A DNA stretch of 34,507 nucleotides, from contig CAJJDI010000047.1 of NCBI GenBank assembly GCA_905182835.1, positions 1 to 34,507 of the forward strand. Direction: 5' to 3'. Source of the DNA: an uncultured Flavobacteriaceae bacterium (GTDB taxonomy: Bacteria > Bacteroidota > Bacteroidia > Flavobacteriales > Flavobacteriaceae). Of this stretch, positions 1 to 8,058 are shown in pieces. The notes beneath the pieces are model-generated. The model was not told the DNA's origin, searched no databases, and was given only the letters and a program-made list of their open reading frames with translations. Position 1 is the stretch's first letter. Every line of letters starts with the position of its first letter. Position numbers and translations under genes: made by a program.

Positions 1-157
1 TGTTTTTAAACATGTTACCTCGGGGTGTTTTTAATCCTTCTCCGTTAAGTAATTTAGATATCTTACGATAACAAATAGGGGTAAGAAAATCATCCTTTAA
101 ACCTTTTATTTTATCAAATAAAAACTGTTGATAATCACTATAACTTGAAGTCCACAA
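1..157 (-). CDS. Partial reading frame with recombinase-like helix-turn-helix signature
   Basis: Read on the minus strand, the region downstream of glmS is open to the window edge. It encodes a protein-like stretch containing RTTHLWTSSYSDYQQ, then YRKISKLLNGEG followed by KTPRGN. A pattern of the form 'I-x-x-x-L-N-x-x-G-x-x-T-P-R-G' is typical of the DNA-binding part of site-specific recombinases and related flavobacterial hypothetical proteins. No ATG or GTG occurs in this frame between the glmS stop and the motif. The only usual start is TTG at 157, yet the protein-like sequence begins slightly upstream of it. It may therefore be a 5'-truncated remnant, or a gene with a weak start. The function is inferred from the motif only, and the rest lies outside the window. 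Confidence 0.4.
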   Translation of the reverse strand, partial: MWTSSYSDYQQFLFDKIKGLKDDFLTPICYRKISKLLNGEGLKTPRGNMFKN

Positions 158-228
158 GTGAGTGGTTCTAATTGATATTGAGAATGTTACGAGTAGTTTA
201 TAGGAGTAAGATAAATTGTTACGAGTAA

Positions 229-2073
229 CTACTCCACTGTAACTGACTTTGCAAGATTTCTAGGTTGATCTACATTCTTTCCTAGTTTTACTGCTATGTG
301 GTATGATAATAACTGTAAAGGAATGGTTGTAAGTAGCGGTGTTAATGGTTCAATTGTTTCAGGAACTTCAATATAATGGTCAGCAATCTCTTTCACATCT
401 TTATCGCCTTCTGTGACGATTGCGATTATTTTACCTTTTCTTGACTGAATTTCTCTAATATTACTCACAACTTTTTCATAATGACCTTTAGATGTTGCTA
501 TAACCACTGTAGGCATATTTTCATCAATTAAAGCGATAGGGCCATGTTTCATTTCTGCAGCAGGATATCCTTCTGCATGTATATAAGATATTTCTTTAAG
601 CTTCAGTGCGCCCTCTAAAGCTACAGGAAAGTTAAACCCTCTACCTAGATAAAGACAGTTTTTAGAATCTTTAATTGCTTCTGCAATTTTTTCTATTTTG
701 TCATTTAGATTTAAAGCTATTTCAATTTTCTTCGGAATAAGATTAAGTTCCCCTAGGTATTTATTAAATACTGATTTAGATATTACTCCTTTTGACTTGG
801 CTATTTTCAAGGCCATTAAATAAAGTACAGTAATTTGAGTTGTAAAAGCTTTAGTTGAAGCTACTCCAATCTCAGGTCCTGCATGTGTGTATGATCCTGA
901 ATGAGATAATCTAGTTATAGACGACCCCACCACATTACAAATTCCAAATACAAATGCGCCTCTTTCTTTTGCTAATTTCATAGCAGCTAAAGTATCCGCA
1001 GTTTCACCTGATTGTGATATAGCTATTACAATATCATTTTGGTTAATTATAGGATTTCTATATCTAAACTCAGATGCATATTCTACTTCAACGGGGATTC
1101 TAGAAATATGTTCGAATATATATTCTCCGACTAATCCCGCATGCCATGAAGTTCCACAACCGATAATAGTGATTTTATTGGCAGAAGTGAAAGCATTTAT
1201 GTTATTATCTATTCCAGATAATTTGATTATCCCTTGATTCAATTTTAGTCTTCCCCTAAGTGTGTCAATAATTGCTTTAGGTTGTTCGTTAATCTCTTTT
1301 AACATGAAATGATCAAAACCTCCTTTTTCAATTTCAGACAATTCTAGTTTTAAATTTTCAATAGTTGGAGAAATAATAGAGTCATTTTCTACATTATAAA
1401 ACTTAGTCTCTTTATGATTTCTTAACACTCCAACCTGACCTTCTTCAAGGTAAATTACTTTTCTAGTGAAATTTAAAAATGGTGTAACATCACTACCGAT
1501 AAACATCTCATTTTCACCTATTCCAATAGCTAAAGGGCTCCCTAGTCTTGCGACAACTATTTCGTCTGGCTTTTTTTTGTCAAACACTGCAATAGCGTAA
1601 GCTCCAACTACTTGTGTTAATGCTAATTGTACAGCTTTTCCTAACTTCACTTTTTCAGTAAGCTGAACATACTCTATTAAATTTACTAGAACCTCCGTGT
1701 CTGTATCAGATTTAAATATATACCCTTTTGATATTAGCTCATCTTTTATTGTTGCATAGTTTTCTATGATACCGTTGTGAACAATTACAAGAGATTTGTT
1801 ATTAGAAATAATTGGGTGTGCATTTACATCATTTGGTTCACCATGAGTAGCCCATCTAGTGTGTCCAATTCCAACGTTTCCATCTAAAGAAATTTCTTTT
1901 TCGGCTTTATTAACTAAACCTTCAACCTTCCCTTTCGTTTTGCAAACACTTAATCTTGAATCAAACAAAGCTATCCCAGAACTATCATAACCCCTGTATT
2001 CAAGTCTTTTTAATCCGTCTATTACAATTTTATATGCCTGTTTATCTCCAATGTATCCTACTATTCCACACAT
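229..2073 (-). CDS. glmS: Glutamine--fructose-6-phosphate aminotransferase (isomerizing)
   Basis: GlmS makes glucosamine-6-phosphate from fructose-6-phosphate and glutamine in the cytoplasm. It is the first step toward UDP-GlcNAc for peptidoglycan and LPS. The 614-residue protein is full length. It starts MCGIVGYIG, so Cys2 becomes the N-terminal nucleophile of the class II glutaminase domain (about 1-220), with GHTRWATHG and HNGIIENY following. Two SIS sugar-isomerase domains follow, with GCGTSWHAG near residue 304 and SQSGETADT after it. The C-terminus DQPRNLAKSVTVE is the canonical end that shapes the active site. It lies 40 bp downstream of the DUF4270 gene on the same strand and is probably cotranscribed with it. 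No glmS ribozyme or other leader element is visible in that gap. Confidence 0.98.
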   Translation of the reverse strand: MCGIVGYIGDKQAYKIVIDGLKRLEYRGYDSSGIALFDSRLSVCKTKGKVEGLVNKAEKEISLDGNVGIGHTRWATHGEPNDVNAHPIISNNKSLVIVHNGIIENYATIKDELISKGYIFKSDTDTEVLVNLIEYVQLTEKVKLGKAVQLALTQVVGAYAIAVFDKKKPDEIVVARLGSPLAIGIGENEMFIGSDVTPFLNFTRKVIYLEEGQVGVLRNHKETKFYNVENDSIISPTIENLKLELSEIEKGGFDHFMLKEINEQPKAIIDTLRGRLKLNQGIIKLSGIDNNINAFTSANKITIIGCGTSWHAGLVGEYIFEHISRIPVEVEYASEFRYRNPIINQNDIVIAISQSGETADTLAAMKLAKERGAFVFGICNVVGSSITRLSHSGSYTHAGPEIGVASTKAFTTQITVLYLMALKIAKSKGVISKSVFNKYLGELNLIPKKIEIALNLNDKIEKIAEAIKDSKNCLYLGRGFNFPVALEGALKLKEISYIHAEGYPAAEMKHGPIALIDENMPTVVIATSKGHYEKVVSNIREIQSRKGKIIAIVTEGDKDVKEIADHYIEVPETIEPLTPLLTTIPLQLLSYHIAVKLGKNVDQPRNLAKSVTVE

Positions 2074-2113
2074 ATCTTAATAATTATAGTCTAAAATTAA
2101 TAAATTTTTGAAA

Positions 2114-3775
2114 TTAGTCGTTGGGGTCTGTATAATAAATTTTAATTCTTGGTCGTTTATCTACATCTAAGGATTGACTTCCGTGTAAAACAGTTCCTTT
2201 ATGGGTAAGAATTGCTCCCGATGGGAAATCAATATCTTCTTCACCACTATTTAGAATCGAGAAATTATCAATTGAACCAACGTTGGAGGTTACAACAAGT
2301 CCAAGTTTAGCATTTGTAGAATCTCTGATAATAAGGTTATTTAGGTGCTCGGTAATCCTAATTTTATACTTAATTCCTTCTCCAGTAATTGAATCTCCAT
2401 CTCTTGTTAATGGCTCCAAATGATTTATTTTTGCGTTAATTGTAGTAGAACTTACGGATTGATCAAGAAAATAATCAATAAGAGCAGTACTCTGCTCAAA
2501 ATTATATAGATATATTCTGTCAGGTTCTGATTGAATATTTTGTGTTTGATCCACATAAAATTCTATGTAAGCTTCATTAATTATTTTATTAGCAACTTCA
2601 GTTTCTTCGTTAAAAAAAGAATTTTTAAAATGATCGTAAGCATTTACCATCTCACCGTTCTCATTTTCAATATCCCCTTGAAATAAATCCACAACTGACA
2701 TGTATCCCTCTCCACCTTTTAAATATATTTTCTCATCTCCATCAATAGTGTTTGAGTTGGAAACATCAACATTGAAATTATTTTCATAGATATTTATAAG
2801 GTTATCGGTGAAATTAAAAACATACTCATTTTGACTTTCAATAGTTTCACTAACAGTGCCACCGGAATCTGTGTCGTCTTCTGTAGTCGTCTCAGAGGTG
2901 TAATGTAATGTTAACTTAGTGTTGGATGACGCAAAGTTTAATAACATCATAGCTCCTTCAGAATTAACCCCATCAGCTTTTATGTAAAGTCCTCTAAAAA
3001 ATTCTTTAAAACTATTTGGGTTTATAAGAACTGAATTGTTTTCATTTTCAAAAATTAAACTTTCCCAAAAATTATCATTTGGATTGTTTAATTTTAATCT
3101 AACTGCAGGCGCTAAACTAGCAGAGACAAAACTTTCTCCAACAGAATCTAACTGAGTTAAATCTATTCTTTCTGCGCTAGGAATAAAGTCATCAGTACCA
3201 TCACCTAAAATTCCAGATTCAAATAGTAATTCGGCTTCAATATCGGCTTGATTTATATATTCTGAATTTGACATCGATCCATTAGAATAATAATTCTGAG
3301 AATCACTAAATTCTCCAGTTGGATCAAAATCTCTTAAATAGAAATTACTCTTATAAACATATAATTTCGTAGCAGTATTGCCATATACAGAATCAATTTC
3401 ATAAGTAATTAATCCATCCTCGTCTGTATCAATTCCTCTACTATAATATGGGATTGTTAATATGACAGAATCTAAAACTACATTGTCCCCAAAAGAAGGA
3501 CTAAATTCAGCAGGTATAATCTGCCCTAAAAAACTAGATTTACTTTCTCCAAAAGTGGGGTCATTATTGTATCCCAGCATGAAAGACGGTAAATTGTTAG
3601 ACCTAACAGGGTTAAGTCTTAAATTGGAAGCTACCAAAGGATATTCGATTGAAGATGTGCTAAAGTTTATTGCATTTTCAGAACTAATAACATCAGAATC
3701 TATACTTGCAAAATCTTTATCACATGAAAAAAAAACAAGGACAAAGAACACTGATAATAATTTGATATATCTCAT
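2114..3775 (-). CDS. DUF4270 family lipoprotein
   Basis: The 553-residue protein has a lipoprotein signal peptide: a basic N-terminus, a hydrophobic run and a lipobox VFFSC with the lipidated cysteine at residue 18. The block GYNNDPTFGESKSSFLGQI near residue 70 is the hallmark of the DUF4270 family, in which a similar 'NDPxFG' segment precedes long beta-rich sequence. The rest is beta-rich and Asp/Asn/Ser-rich, as expected for a periplasmic or surface-exposed lipoprotein. Its molecular function is unknown. It abuts the GT5-like gene (the start follows that gene's stop directly) and precedes glmS. This glycogen-synthase-like/DUF4270/glmS order is, as I recall, common in Flavobacteriaceae. Translation is probably coupled to the upstream gene. 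Confidence 0.85.
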   Translation of the reverse strand: MRYIKLLSVFFVLVFFSCDKDFASIDSDVISSENAINFSTSSIEYPLVASNLRLNPVRSNNLPSFMLGYNNDPTFGESKSSFLGQIIPAEFSPSFGDNVVLDSVILTIPYYSRGIDTDEDGLITYEIDSVYGNTATKLYVYKSNFYLRDFDPTGEFSDSQNYYSNGSMSNSEYINQADIEAELLFESGILGDGTDDFIPSAERIDLTQLDSVGESFVSASLAPAVRLKLNNPNDNFWESLIFENENNSVLINPNSFKEFFRGLYIKADGVNSEGAMMLLNFASSNTKLTLHYTSETTTEDDTDSGGTVSETIESQNEYVFNFTDNLINIYENNFNVDVSNSNTIDGDEKIYLKGGEGYMSVVDLFQGDIENENGEMVNAYDHFKNSFFNEETEVANKIINEAYIEFYVDQTQNIQSEPDRIYLYNFEQSTALIDYFLDQSVSSTTINAKINHLEPLTRDGDSITGEGIKYKIRITEHLNNLIIRDSTNAKLGLVVTSNVGSIDNFSILNSGEEDIDFPSGAILTHKGTVLHGSQSLDVDKRPRIKIYYTDPND

Positions 3776-4588
3776 TTATTGATTTAAAACTTCATTTTTA
3801 TAAAACTCTGTATATGCTTCAGAAAAAGTATCTCTTGATTGATAACCTAAAACAGGTTTATCAGACGAATTTAAATGATCTAAAACTTCTTTTGGAATTT
3901 CTTCTGACCCTAAAATTAATGCGTCAGAAAAATCTATTGCATTTTTCATTAGATTATTGTAGGATGGATCTTTCAACCCTTTTATTAAATCCTCATTAAT
4001 TTCATCAAATAATATTTTATCTACTAATTTTTTGTTTAAACTTTCGTCAAAAGATTTATCGTAAACAGATGTAACTATTTTACTATTCTCAAATACAGGT
4101 TCGTCTTTGTAATATGTCTTAAGGTATAGAGGAAATAGGGAAGCCATCCAACCGTGTACATGAATGATATCTGGAGCCCAGTTTAATTTTTTAACGGTTT
4201 CAATAACCCCTTTTGCAAAAAATAATGCTCTTTCATCGTTGTCTTCATGAAATTTTCCATTTTCATCAGAAAAAGTCGATTTTCTTTTGAAATATTCTTC
4301 GTTATCAATAAAATAAACTTGAATTCTTTCTTTTGGGATTGAAGCGACCTTAATAATTAATGGCATATCTATGTCATCAATAACTAGATTAATTCCTGAT
4401 AGTCTTATAACTTCATGGAGTTGATGTCTTCTTTCATTAATATTACCATACCTAGGCATAAATATTCTAATTTGCCCGCCTTGCTTGTTGATCATTTTTG
4501 GAATTTCAAAAGACATTGATGAAATTTCATTTTCTGGTAAGTAAGGCACTACTTCTGACGATACGTATAATATTCTTTTCTCTTTCAT
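3776..4588 (-). CDS. Half-length GT5 glycogen/starch synthase-like protein
   Basis: I chose the ATG at 4588 (MKEKRILYVSSEV, 270 residues) because the GT5 fold begins there. An in-frame start nine codons upstream would add a non-homologous extension. The protein matches only the N-terminal Rossmann half of GlgA: YVSSEVVPYL, then IRIFMPRYG, then PDIIHVHGWMASLFPLYLK. The C-terminal GT-B half, which holds much of the sugar-nucleotide site, is absent. The K-T-G-G-L motif that should follow SEVxP reads PENEIS. The usual GlgA length is about 480 residues, so normal ADP-glucose transfer is unlikely. Many Flavobacteriaceae carry a protein of this size annotated as glycogen synthase; its real role is not known to me. 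It is the first gene of the minus-strand unit with DUF4270 and glmS. Confidence 0.85.
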   Translation of the reverse strand: MKEKRILYVSSEVVPYLPENEISSMSFEIPKMINKQGGQIRIFMPRYGNINERRHQLHEVIRLSGINLVIDDIDMPLIIKVASIPKERIQVYFIDNEEYFKRKSTFSDENGKFHEDNDERALFFAKGVIETVKKLNWAPDIIHVHGWMASLFPLYLKTYYKDEPVFENSKIVTSVYDKSFDESLNKKLVDKILFDEINEDLIKGLKDPSYNNLMKNAIDFSDALILGSEEIPKEVLDHLNSSDKPVLGYQSRDTFSEAYTEFYKNEVLNQ

Positions 4589-4622
4589 TCCCCTTGTATT
4601 AATTATTAACTGCAAAAAGTAG

Positions 4623-4630
4623 CAAAATTA
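4623..4630 (-). promoter_or_regulatory. Putative -7 element of promoter for the GT5-DUF4270-glmS unit
   Basis: On the minus strand this reads TAATTTTG, an exact match to the Bacteroidota -7 consensus TAnnTTTG. It lies about 35 bp upstream of the GT5-like ATG and would give a leader of roughly 30 nt. No convincing TTTG-type -33 element was found. AT-rich DNA yields such matches by chance, but the position is right. Confidence 0.4.
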
Positions 4631-4660
4631 CAAAAATTATGCAGATTAATAGTAATATAT

Positions 4661-4668
4661 TAAGTTTG
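4661..4668 (+). promoter_or_regulatory. Putative -7 element of promoter for the panC-panD unit
   Basis: The sequence TAAGTTTG matches the Bacteroidota -7 consensus TAnnTTTG. It sits 23 bp upstream of the panC ATG, predicting a very short leader. It is arranged divergently from the minus-strand element about 30 bp away, so the gap would carry back-to-back promoters. The -33 element is not clear. Confidence 0.4.
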
Positions 4669-4691
4669 CATGTTGTTAAAGTTTTATTAAA

Positions 4692-5528
4692 ATGAAAATA
4701 TTCCATAAAAAATCAGATTTAATTGATGCCTTAAGTAAGTTAAGAGAATCAAAATCAAGCATTGGTTTTGTGCCTACTATGGGTGCTTTGCACTCTGGAC
4801 ACTTATCCTTAATAAAAAAATCTCTACAAAATAATAAAATAACTGTAGTAAGTATTTTTATAAACCCAACTCAATTTAATAATACAGCTGATTTAACTGC
4901 TTATCCAAAAAACTTGAATGAAGACTGTGAGTTATTAGAGAGTTTATCTAATGATATTATAGTTTTTGTACCTGAAATTCAAGAAATATATAAAGATGGG
5001 ATGCTAACAAATGAATATGATTTTAATGGACTTGATAAGTACATGGAGGGTGAGTTTAGAAATAATCATTTTCAAGCAGTAGCTACAGTAGTTGAGCTAT
5101 TATTAGATATTGTAGAGCCTAATTCAGCATATTTTGGAGAAAAAGATTATCAACAATTAAAAATAATAAGTTGTATAAAAACTAACGTTAATATAATTGG
5201 TTGCTCTACATTAAGAGATAAAAATGGATTAGCATTAAGCTCAAGAAATAATAGAATCAGTCTTTCATCAATAGAAATAGCATCTAATATTTTTAAAAAC
5301 CTAAACTTTGTAAAATCTAATTTTAACAAACTTAGTATTGAAAACTTAACGGAAAAAGTTACTCTTAATATCAATTTATTCGATCAAATGAAATTAGAGT
5401 ATTTTGTTATTGCTGACGAAGATAAATTAGCACCTACTACAGTGGTTAATGTTAAAAAAAAATATAGAGCTTTTATAGCGGTTTTTGTCGACGGAATCAG
5501 ATTAATTGATAATATTGCACTTAATTAA
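4692..5528 (+). CDS. panC: Pantothenate synthetase
   Basis: PanC is the ATP-dependent ligase joining pantoate and beta-alanine to form pantothenate, a coenzyme A precursor, in the cytoplasm. The 278-residue length is normal. The nucleotidyltransferase motif PTMGALHSGHLSL places His34 and His37 in the HxGH signature. FINPTQFN follows, then YFGEKDYQQL (the GxKDxQQ loop) and the LALSSRN motif, all family hallmarks. The start at 4692 matches the usual N-terminus. panD follows after 9 bp, giving the two last steps of pantothenate synthesis in one unit. No pantoate-forming gene (panB/panE) is visible in this window. Confidence 0.97.
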   Translation: MKIFHKKSDLIDALSKLRESKSSIGFVPTMGALHSGHLSLIKKSLQNNKITVVSIFINPTQFNNTADLTAYPKNLNEDCELLESLSNDIIVFVPEIQEIYKDGMLTNEYDFNGLDKYMEGEFRNNHFQAVATVVELLLDIVEPNSAYFGEKDYQQLKIISCIKTNVNIIGCSTLRDKNGLALSSRNNRISLSSIEIASNIFKNLNFVKSNFNKLSIENLTEKVTLNINLFDQMKLEYFVIADEDKLAPTTVVNVKKKYRAFIAVFVDGIRLIDNIALN

Positions 5529-5537
5529 ATTTTTTAG

Positions 5538-5888
5538 ATGAAAATTCAAATTTTAAAATCAAAAATTCATCGAGTCAAGGTGACTGGAGCTGATTTAAAT
5601 TATATTGGTAGTATTACTGTAGATGAGGATTTGATGGATGCTTCAAACATTATTGAAGGAGAAAAAGTGCAAATTGTTAACAATAATAACGGAGAGAGAT
5701 TTGATACTTATGTTATCCCAGGAAAAAGAAATTCAGGGGAAATTACTGTAAATGGTGCTGCAGCCAGAAAGGTTCAGGTAGATGATGTGCTAATTTTAAT
5801 TACATACGCTTTTATGTCTTTGAAAAAAGCTAAAAATTTCACTCCGTCAATCATATTTCCAGATGAAAAAACTAATCTATTAAAGTAA
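5538..5888 (+). CDS. panD: Aspartate 1-decarboxylase precursor
   Basis: PanD decarboxylates aspartate to beta-alanine, the substrate for the adjacent PanC. The 116-residue proenzyme contains the self-cleavage site Gly24-Ser25 in [13 protein letters not shown]. Ser25 becomes the pyruvoyl group of the alpha chain after cleavage. The segments RFDTYVIPG, then [13 protein letters not shown] and VLILITYA are the conserved core. Length and motifs are complete. It is tightly packed after panC and before the membrane protein gene, so operon expression is likely. Confidence 0.97.
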   Translation: MKIQILKSKIHRVKVTGADLNYIGSITVDEDLMDASNIIEGEKVQIVNNNNGERFDTYVIPGKRNSGEITVNGAAARKVQVDDVLILITYAFMSLKKAKNFTPSIIFPDEKTNLLK

Positions 5889-5891
5889 ATT

Positions 5892-6857
5892 TTGAATCAA
5901 AAAATAATAAATTACATAAAAATAATTTTACCTATTTCTATAGGCTTAATTCTTGTAGTTTACTCTTTCTCAAAAATATCAATTGATCAAATTTTATTTT
6001 ATTTAAAAAACTCTAATTACTATTGGATTTTAACAGGAATATTCTTCGGTTCTTTAAGTCATATTTCTAGATCATACAGATGGAATTATTTACTCTCTCC
6101 TTTGGGTTATAAAATTACTTTTTTAAACAGTTTTTTTGCAGTATTTTCAGCCTACTTGATTAACTATACTATTCCTAGAGCTGGAGATGTAGCCAGGGCT
6201 ACAATAATTTCTAAATATGAAAACATTCCCTTTGATAAAACTTTAGGTACAATTATAGCAGAAAGAATAGCAGATTTAATTTGTGCATTTACAATTGTTT
6301 GTGTTGCTATAATTTTAAAAAAAGACTTTATACTAAACTTGATTTTAGTTAAAATTAATTCAATGAGCGTAACTTCATTAATTTTAGTTTTGATCACGTT
6401 TATTTCTTTCTTTTTTCTTTTAAAATATATTTTTCCGTCATTGTCAAATAAAATCAGCCTATTTTTTAGTGGTATTTCTCAAGGTATCTTAGCTATAACT
6501 AAAATGAAACATAGATGGAAGTTTATTTTTCATACTATATTTATTTGGGTGATGTATGTATTAATGTTTTATGTTACAACCCTGTCGATGCAAGAGTTTC
6601 ATGACATATCTTTTGCACCAATTTTAATTGGGTTTATATTAGGAATGTTTTCTATAGGAGCTACTAACGGAGGTATTGGAACGTATCCTGAGGCTATTGT
6701 AATCGCTTTTTCTCTATTCAGTATAGCGGAAGACCCAAGCCGCGCATTTGGCTGGATAATGTGGTCTTCACAGACTTTAATGATAATTGTTTTTGGCGGA
6801 ATTTCTCTTTTATTACTACCTGTTTACAATAAACACAGAAATAAAACGAATAAGTAA
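5892..6857 (+). CDS. Flippase-like integral membrane protein (lysylphosphatidylglycerol synthase TM-region family, UPF0104-like)
   Basis: The 321-residue protein is highly hydrophobic, with about seven to eight predicted membrane spans. It includes SHISRSYRWNYLLSPLGY, then AYLINYTIPRAGDVARA and NGGIGTYPEA, which mark the family related to the transmembrane region of lysylphosphatidylglycerol synthase. That region is believed to flip lipids. No soluble transferase domain is attached, so aminoacyl-lipid synthesis is not supported. The start codon is TTG at 5892, only 3 bp after the panD stop. No in-frame ATG would preserve the first membrane span. The substrate is unknown. Confidence 0.8.
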   Translation: MNQKIINYIKIILPISIGLILVVYSFSKISIDQILFYLKNSNYYWILTGIFFGSLSHISRSYRWNYLLSPLGYKITFLNSFFAVFSAYLINYTIPRAGDVARATIISKYENIPFDKTLGTIIAERIADLICAFTIVCVAIILKKDFILNLILVKINSMSVTSLILVLITFISFFFLLKYIFPSLSNKISLFFSGISQGILAITKMKHRWKFIFHTIFIWVMYVLMFYVTTLSMQEFHDISFAPILIGFILGMFSIGATNGGIGTYPEAIVIAFSLFSIAEDPSRAFGWIMWSSQTLMIIVFGGISLLLLPVYNKHRNKTNK

Positions 6858-6910
6858 ATAATTTTTGCATATTTCATTATCTTCACGCTGATTAAAACAC
6901 TTATTTATTT

Positions 6911-8056
6911 ATGTTAAAAACTAAATCCCTTTTATTATTATTTTTTCTAAATATTTCTTTCTCACAAACTATTTATGAAAATTTTGAATCAGATTTTTTA
7001 AAGGATACTAGAGAATTGAAAGTTCAACTCCCTCGTAATTATAATGAAAATTTATCAAAAGAATACCCTCTAATTATTGTTTTAGATGGAGATTATATGT
7101 TTGAAGCTGTCTCGGGGAGTGTAGATTATTTGTCTTATTGGGGAAACATCCCAGAATCTATAATTGTAGGTGTAAATCAGATAAATACCAGGTATGATGA
7201 CTGTAGTGTTTTAGACAATATTGACTTCGTCCCTATATCCTCCACTGCAAATTTTTATGATTTTATTTCCGAAGAATTGATTCCGTATTTTGATAAAAAC
7301 TATAGAACTACAAAATTCAAAGTAGCAGTAGGGCATGAGGCAACCGCGAATTTTATTAATTATTTTTTGTTAAATAATAAGACCTCATTCTCAGGATTTA
7401 TTGCAATCAGTCCAAAGTTTTCATATAATATGGAAAATTATTTAATTGAAAGATTTGATAAAATAAAAACCAATGTGTTTTATTATCTGGCAAGCTCGGA
7501 TAGGGATTTTAAATCTATTGATGAAAGGACCAAAGAGTTGTCTAGGAATCTTAATTCTTCGAAAAATGAATTAATATCATTTAAGTATAAACAATATAAT
7601 AATCTAACACATTATAATTTACCAATACATTCAGTTTCAGAAGGATTTGAACATGTGTTTGAAACTTATTCAGCAATAAATTCAATTGAATATGATTCTG
7701 TTTTAAAAAAAACAGCACTATCTCCAGTAAAATATCTGATTAATAAATATGATAACATAGCAAATTATTATGATATAAATAAAACTATTTTAGTGAATGA
7801 TATAAGGGCTATTGAAAAATATATTGAAGAGAGCGAACAATTCAAATATTATAAAGATCTCTCGAAATTAGCAATTGATAAATACCCTAAAACTATTTTA
7901 GGAAGCTATTATATGGGACTTTACCATGAAAGAACTGGGGACGCTATAAAAGCCATGCATATTTACAGGTCAGCTTACACTCTTGAGGATATTGAGGGCA
8001 TTACAAAGGATGAACTTTTAGAAAGAGCGGATATTATCAGTAATGATTTTAACTAA
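6911..8056 (+). CDS. Secreted alpha/beta-hydrolase (esterase D-like) protein with altered nucleophile elbow
   Basis: The 381-residue protein has an N-terminal signal peptide (LLLLFFLNISFSQ) and an esterase-D-like alpha/beta-hydrolase fold. Diagnostic segments are YPLIIVLDGDYMF near residue 55, then IIVGVNQINTRYDDC, and LTHYNLPIHSVSEGFEHVF near residue 235. The nucleophile elbow expected as G-x-S-x-G reads VAVGHEATANF (Gly141, His142, Glu143), so the usual catalytic serine is missing. A TPR-like stretch follows near the C-terminus (GSYYMGLYHERTGDAIKAM). It could be a non-catalytic carbohydrate- or peptide-binding protein, or use a different nucleophile. It lies 53 bp after the flippase-like gene and 2 bp before radA. 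Confidence 0.75.
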   Translation: MLKTKSLLLLFFLNISFSQTIYENFESDFLKDTRELKVQLPRNYNENLSKEYPLIIVLDGDYMFEAVSGSVDYLSYWGNIPESIIVGVNQINTRYDDCSVLDNIDFVPISSTANFYDFISEELIPYFDKNYRTTKFKVAVGHEATANFINYFLLNNKTSFSGFIAISPKFSYNMENYLIERFDKIKTNVFYYLASSDRDFKSIDERTKELSRNLNSSKNELISFKYKQYNNLTHYNLPIHSVSEGFEHVFETYSAINSIEYDSVLKKTALSPVKYLINKYDNIANYYDINKTILVNDIRAIEKYIEESEQFKYYKDLSKLAIDKYPKTILGSYYMGLYHERTGDAIKAMHIYRSAYTLEDIEGITKDELLERADIISNDFN

Positions 8057-8058
8057 TT

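Noticed and set aside
3462-3782. 106-codon open frame on the plus strand opposite the DUF4270 gene
   Set aside because: It lies wholly antisense to a clear lipoprotein gene, and its sequence has no recognisable motif or signal.
4589-4615. Earlier in-frame start of the GT5-like protein
   Set aside because: The nine extra residues do not match the family, and the fold begins at the internal MKEKRILYVSS.
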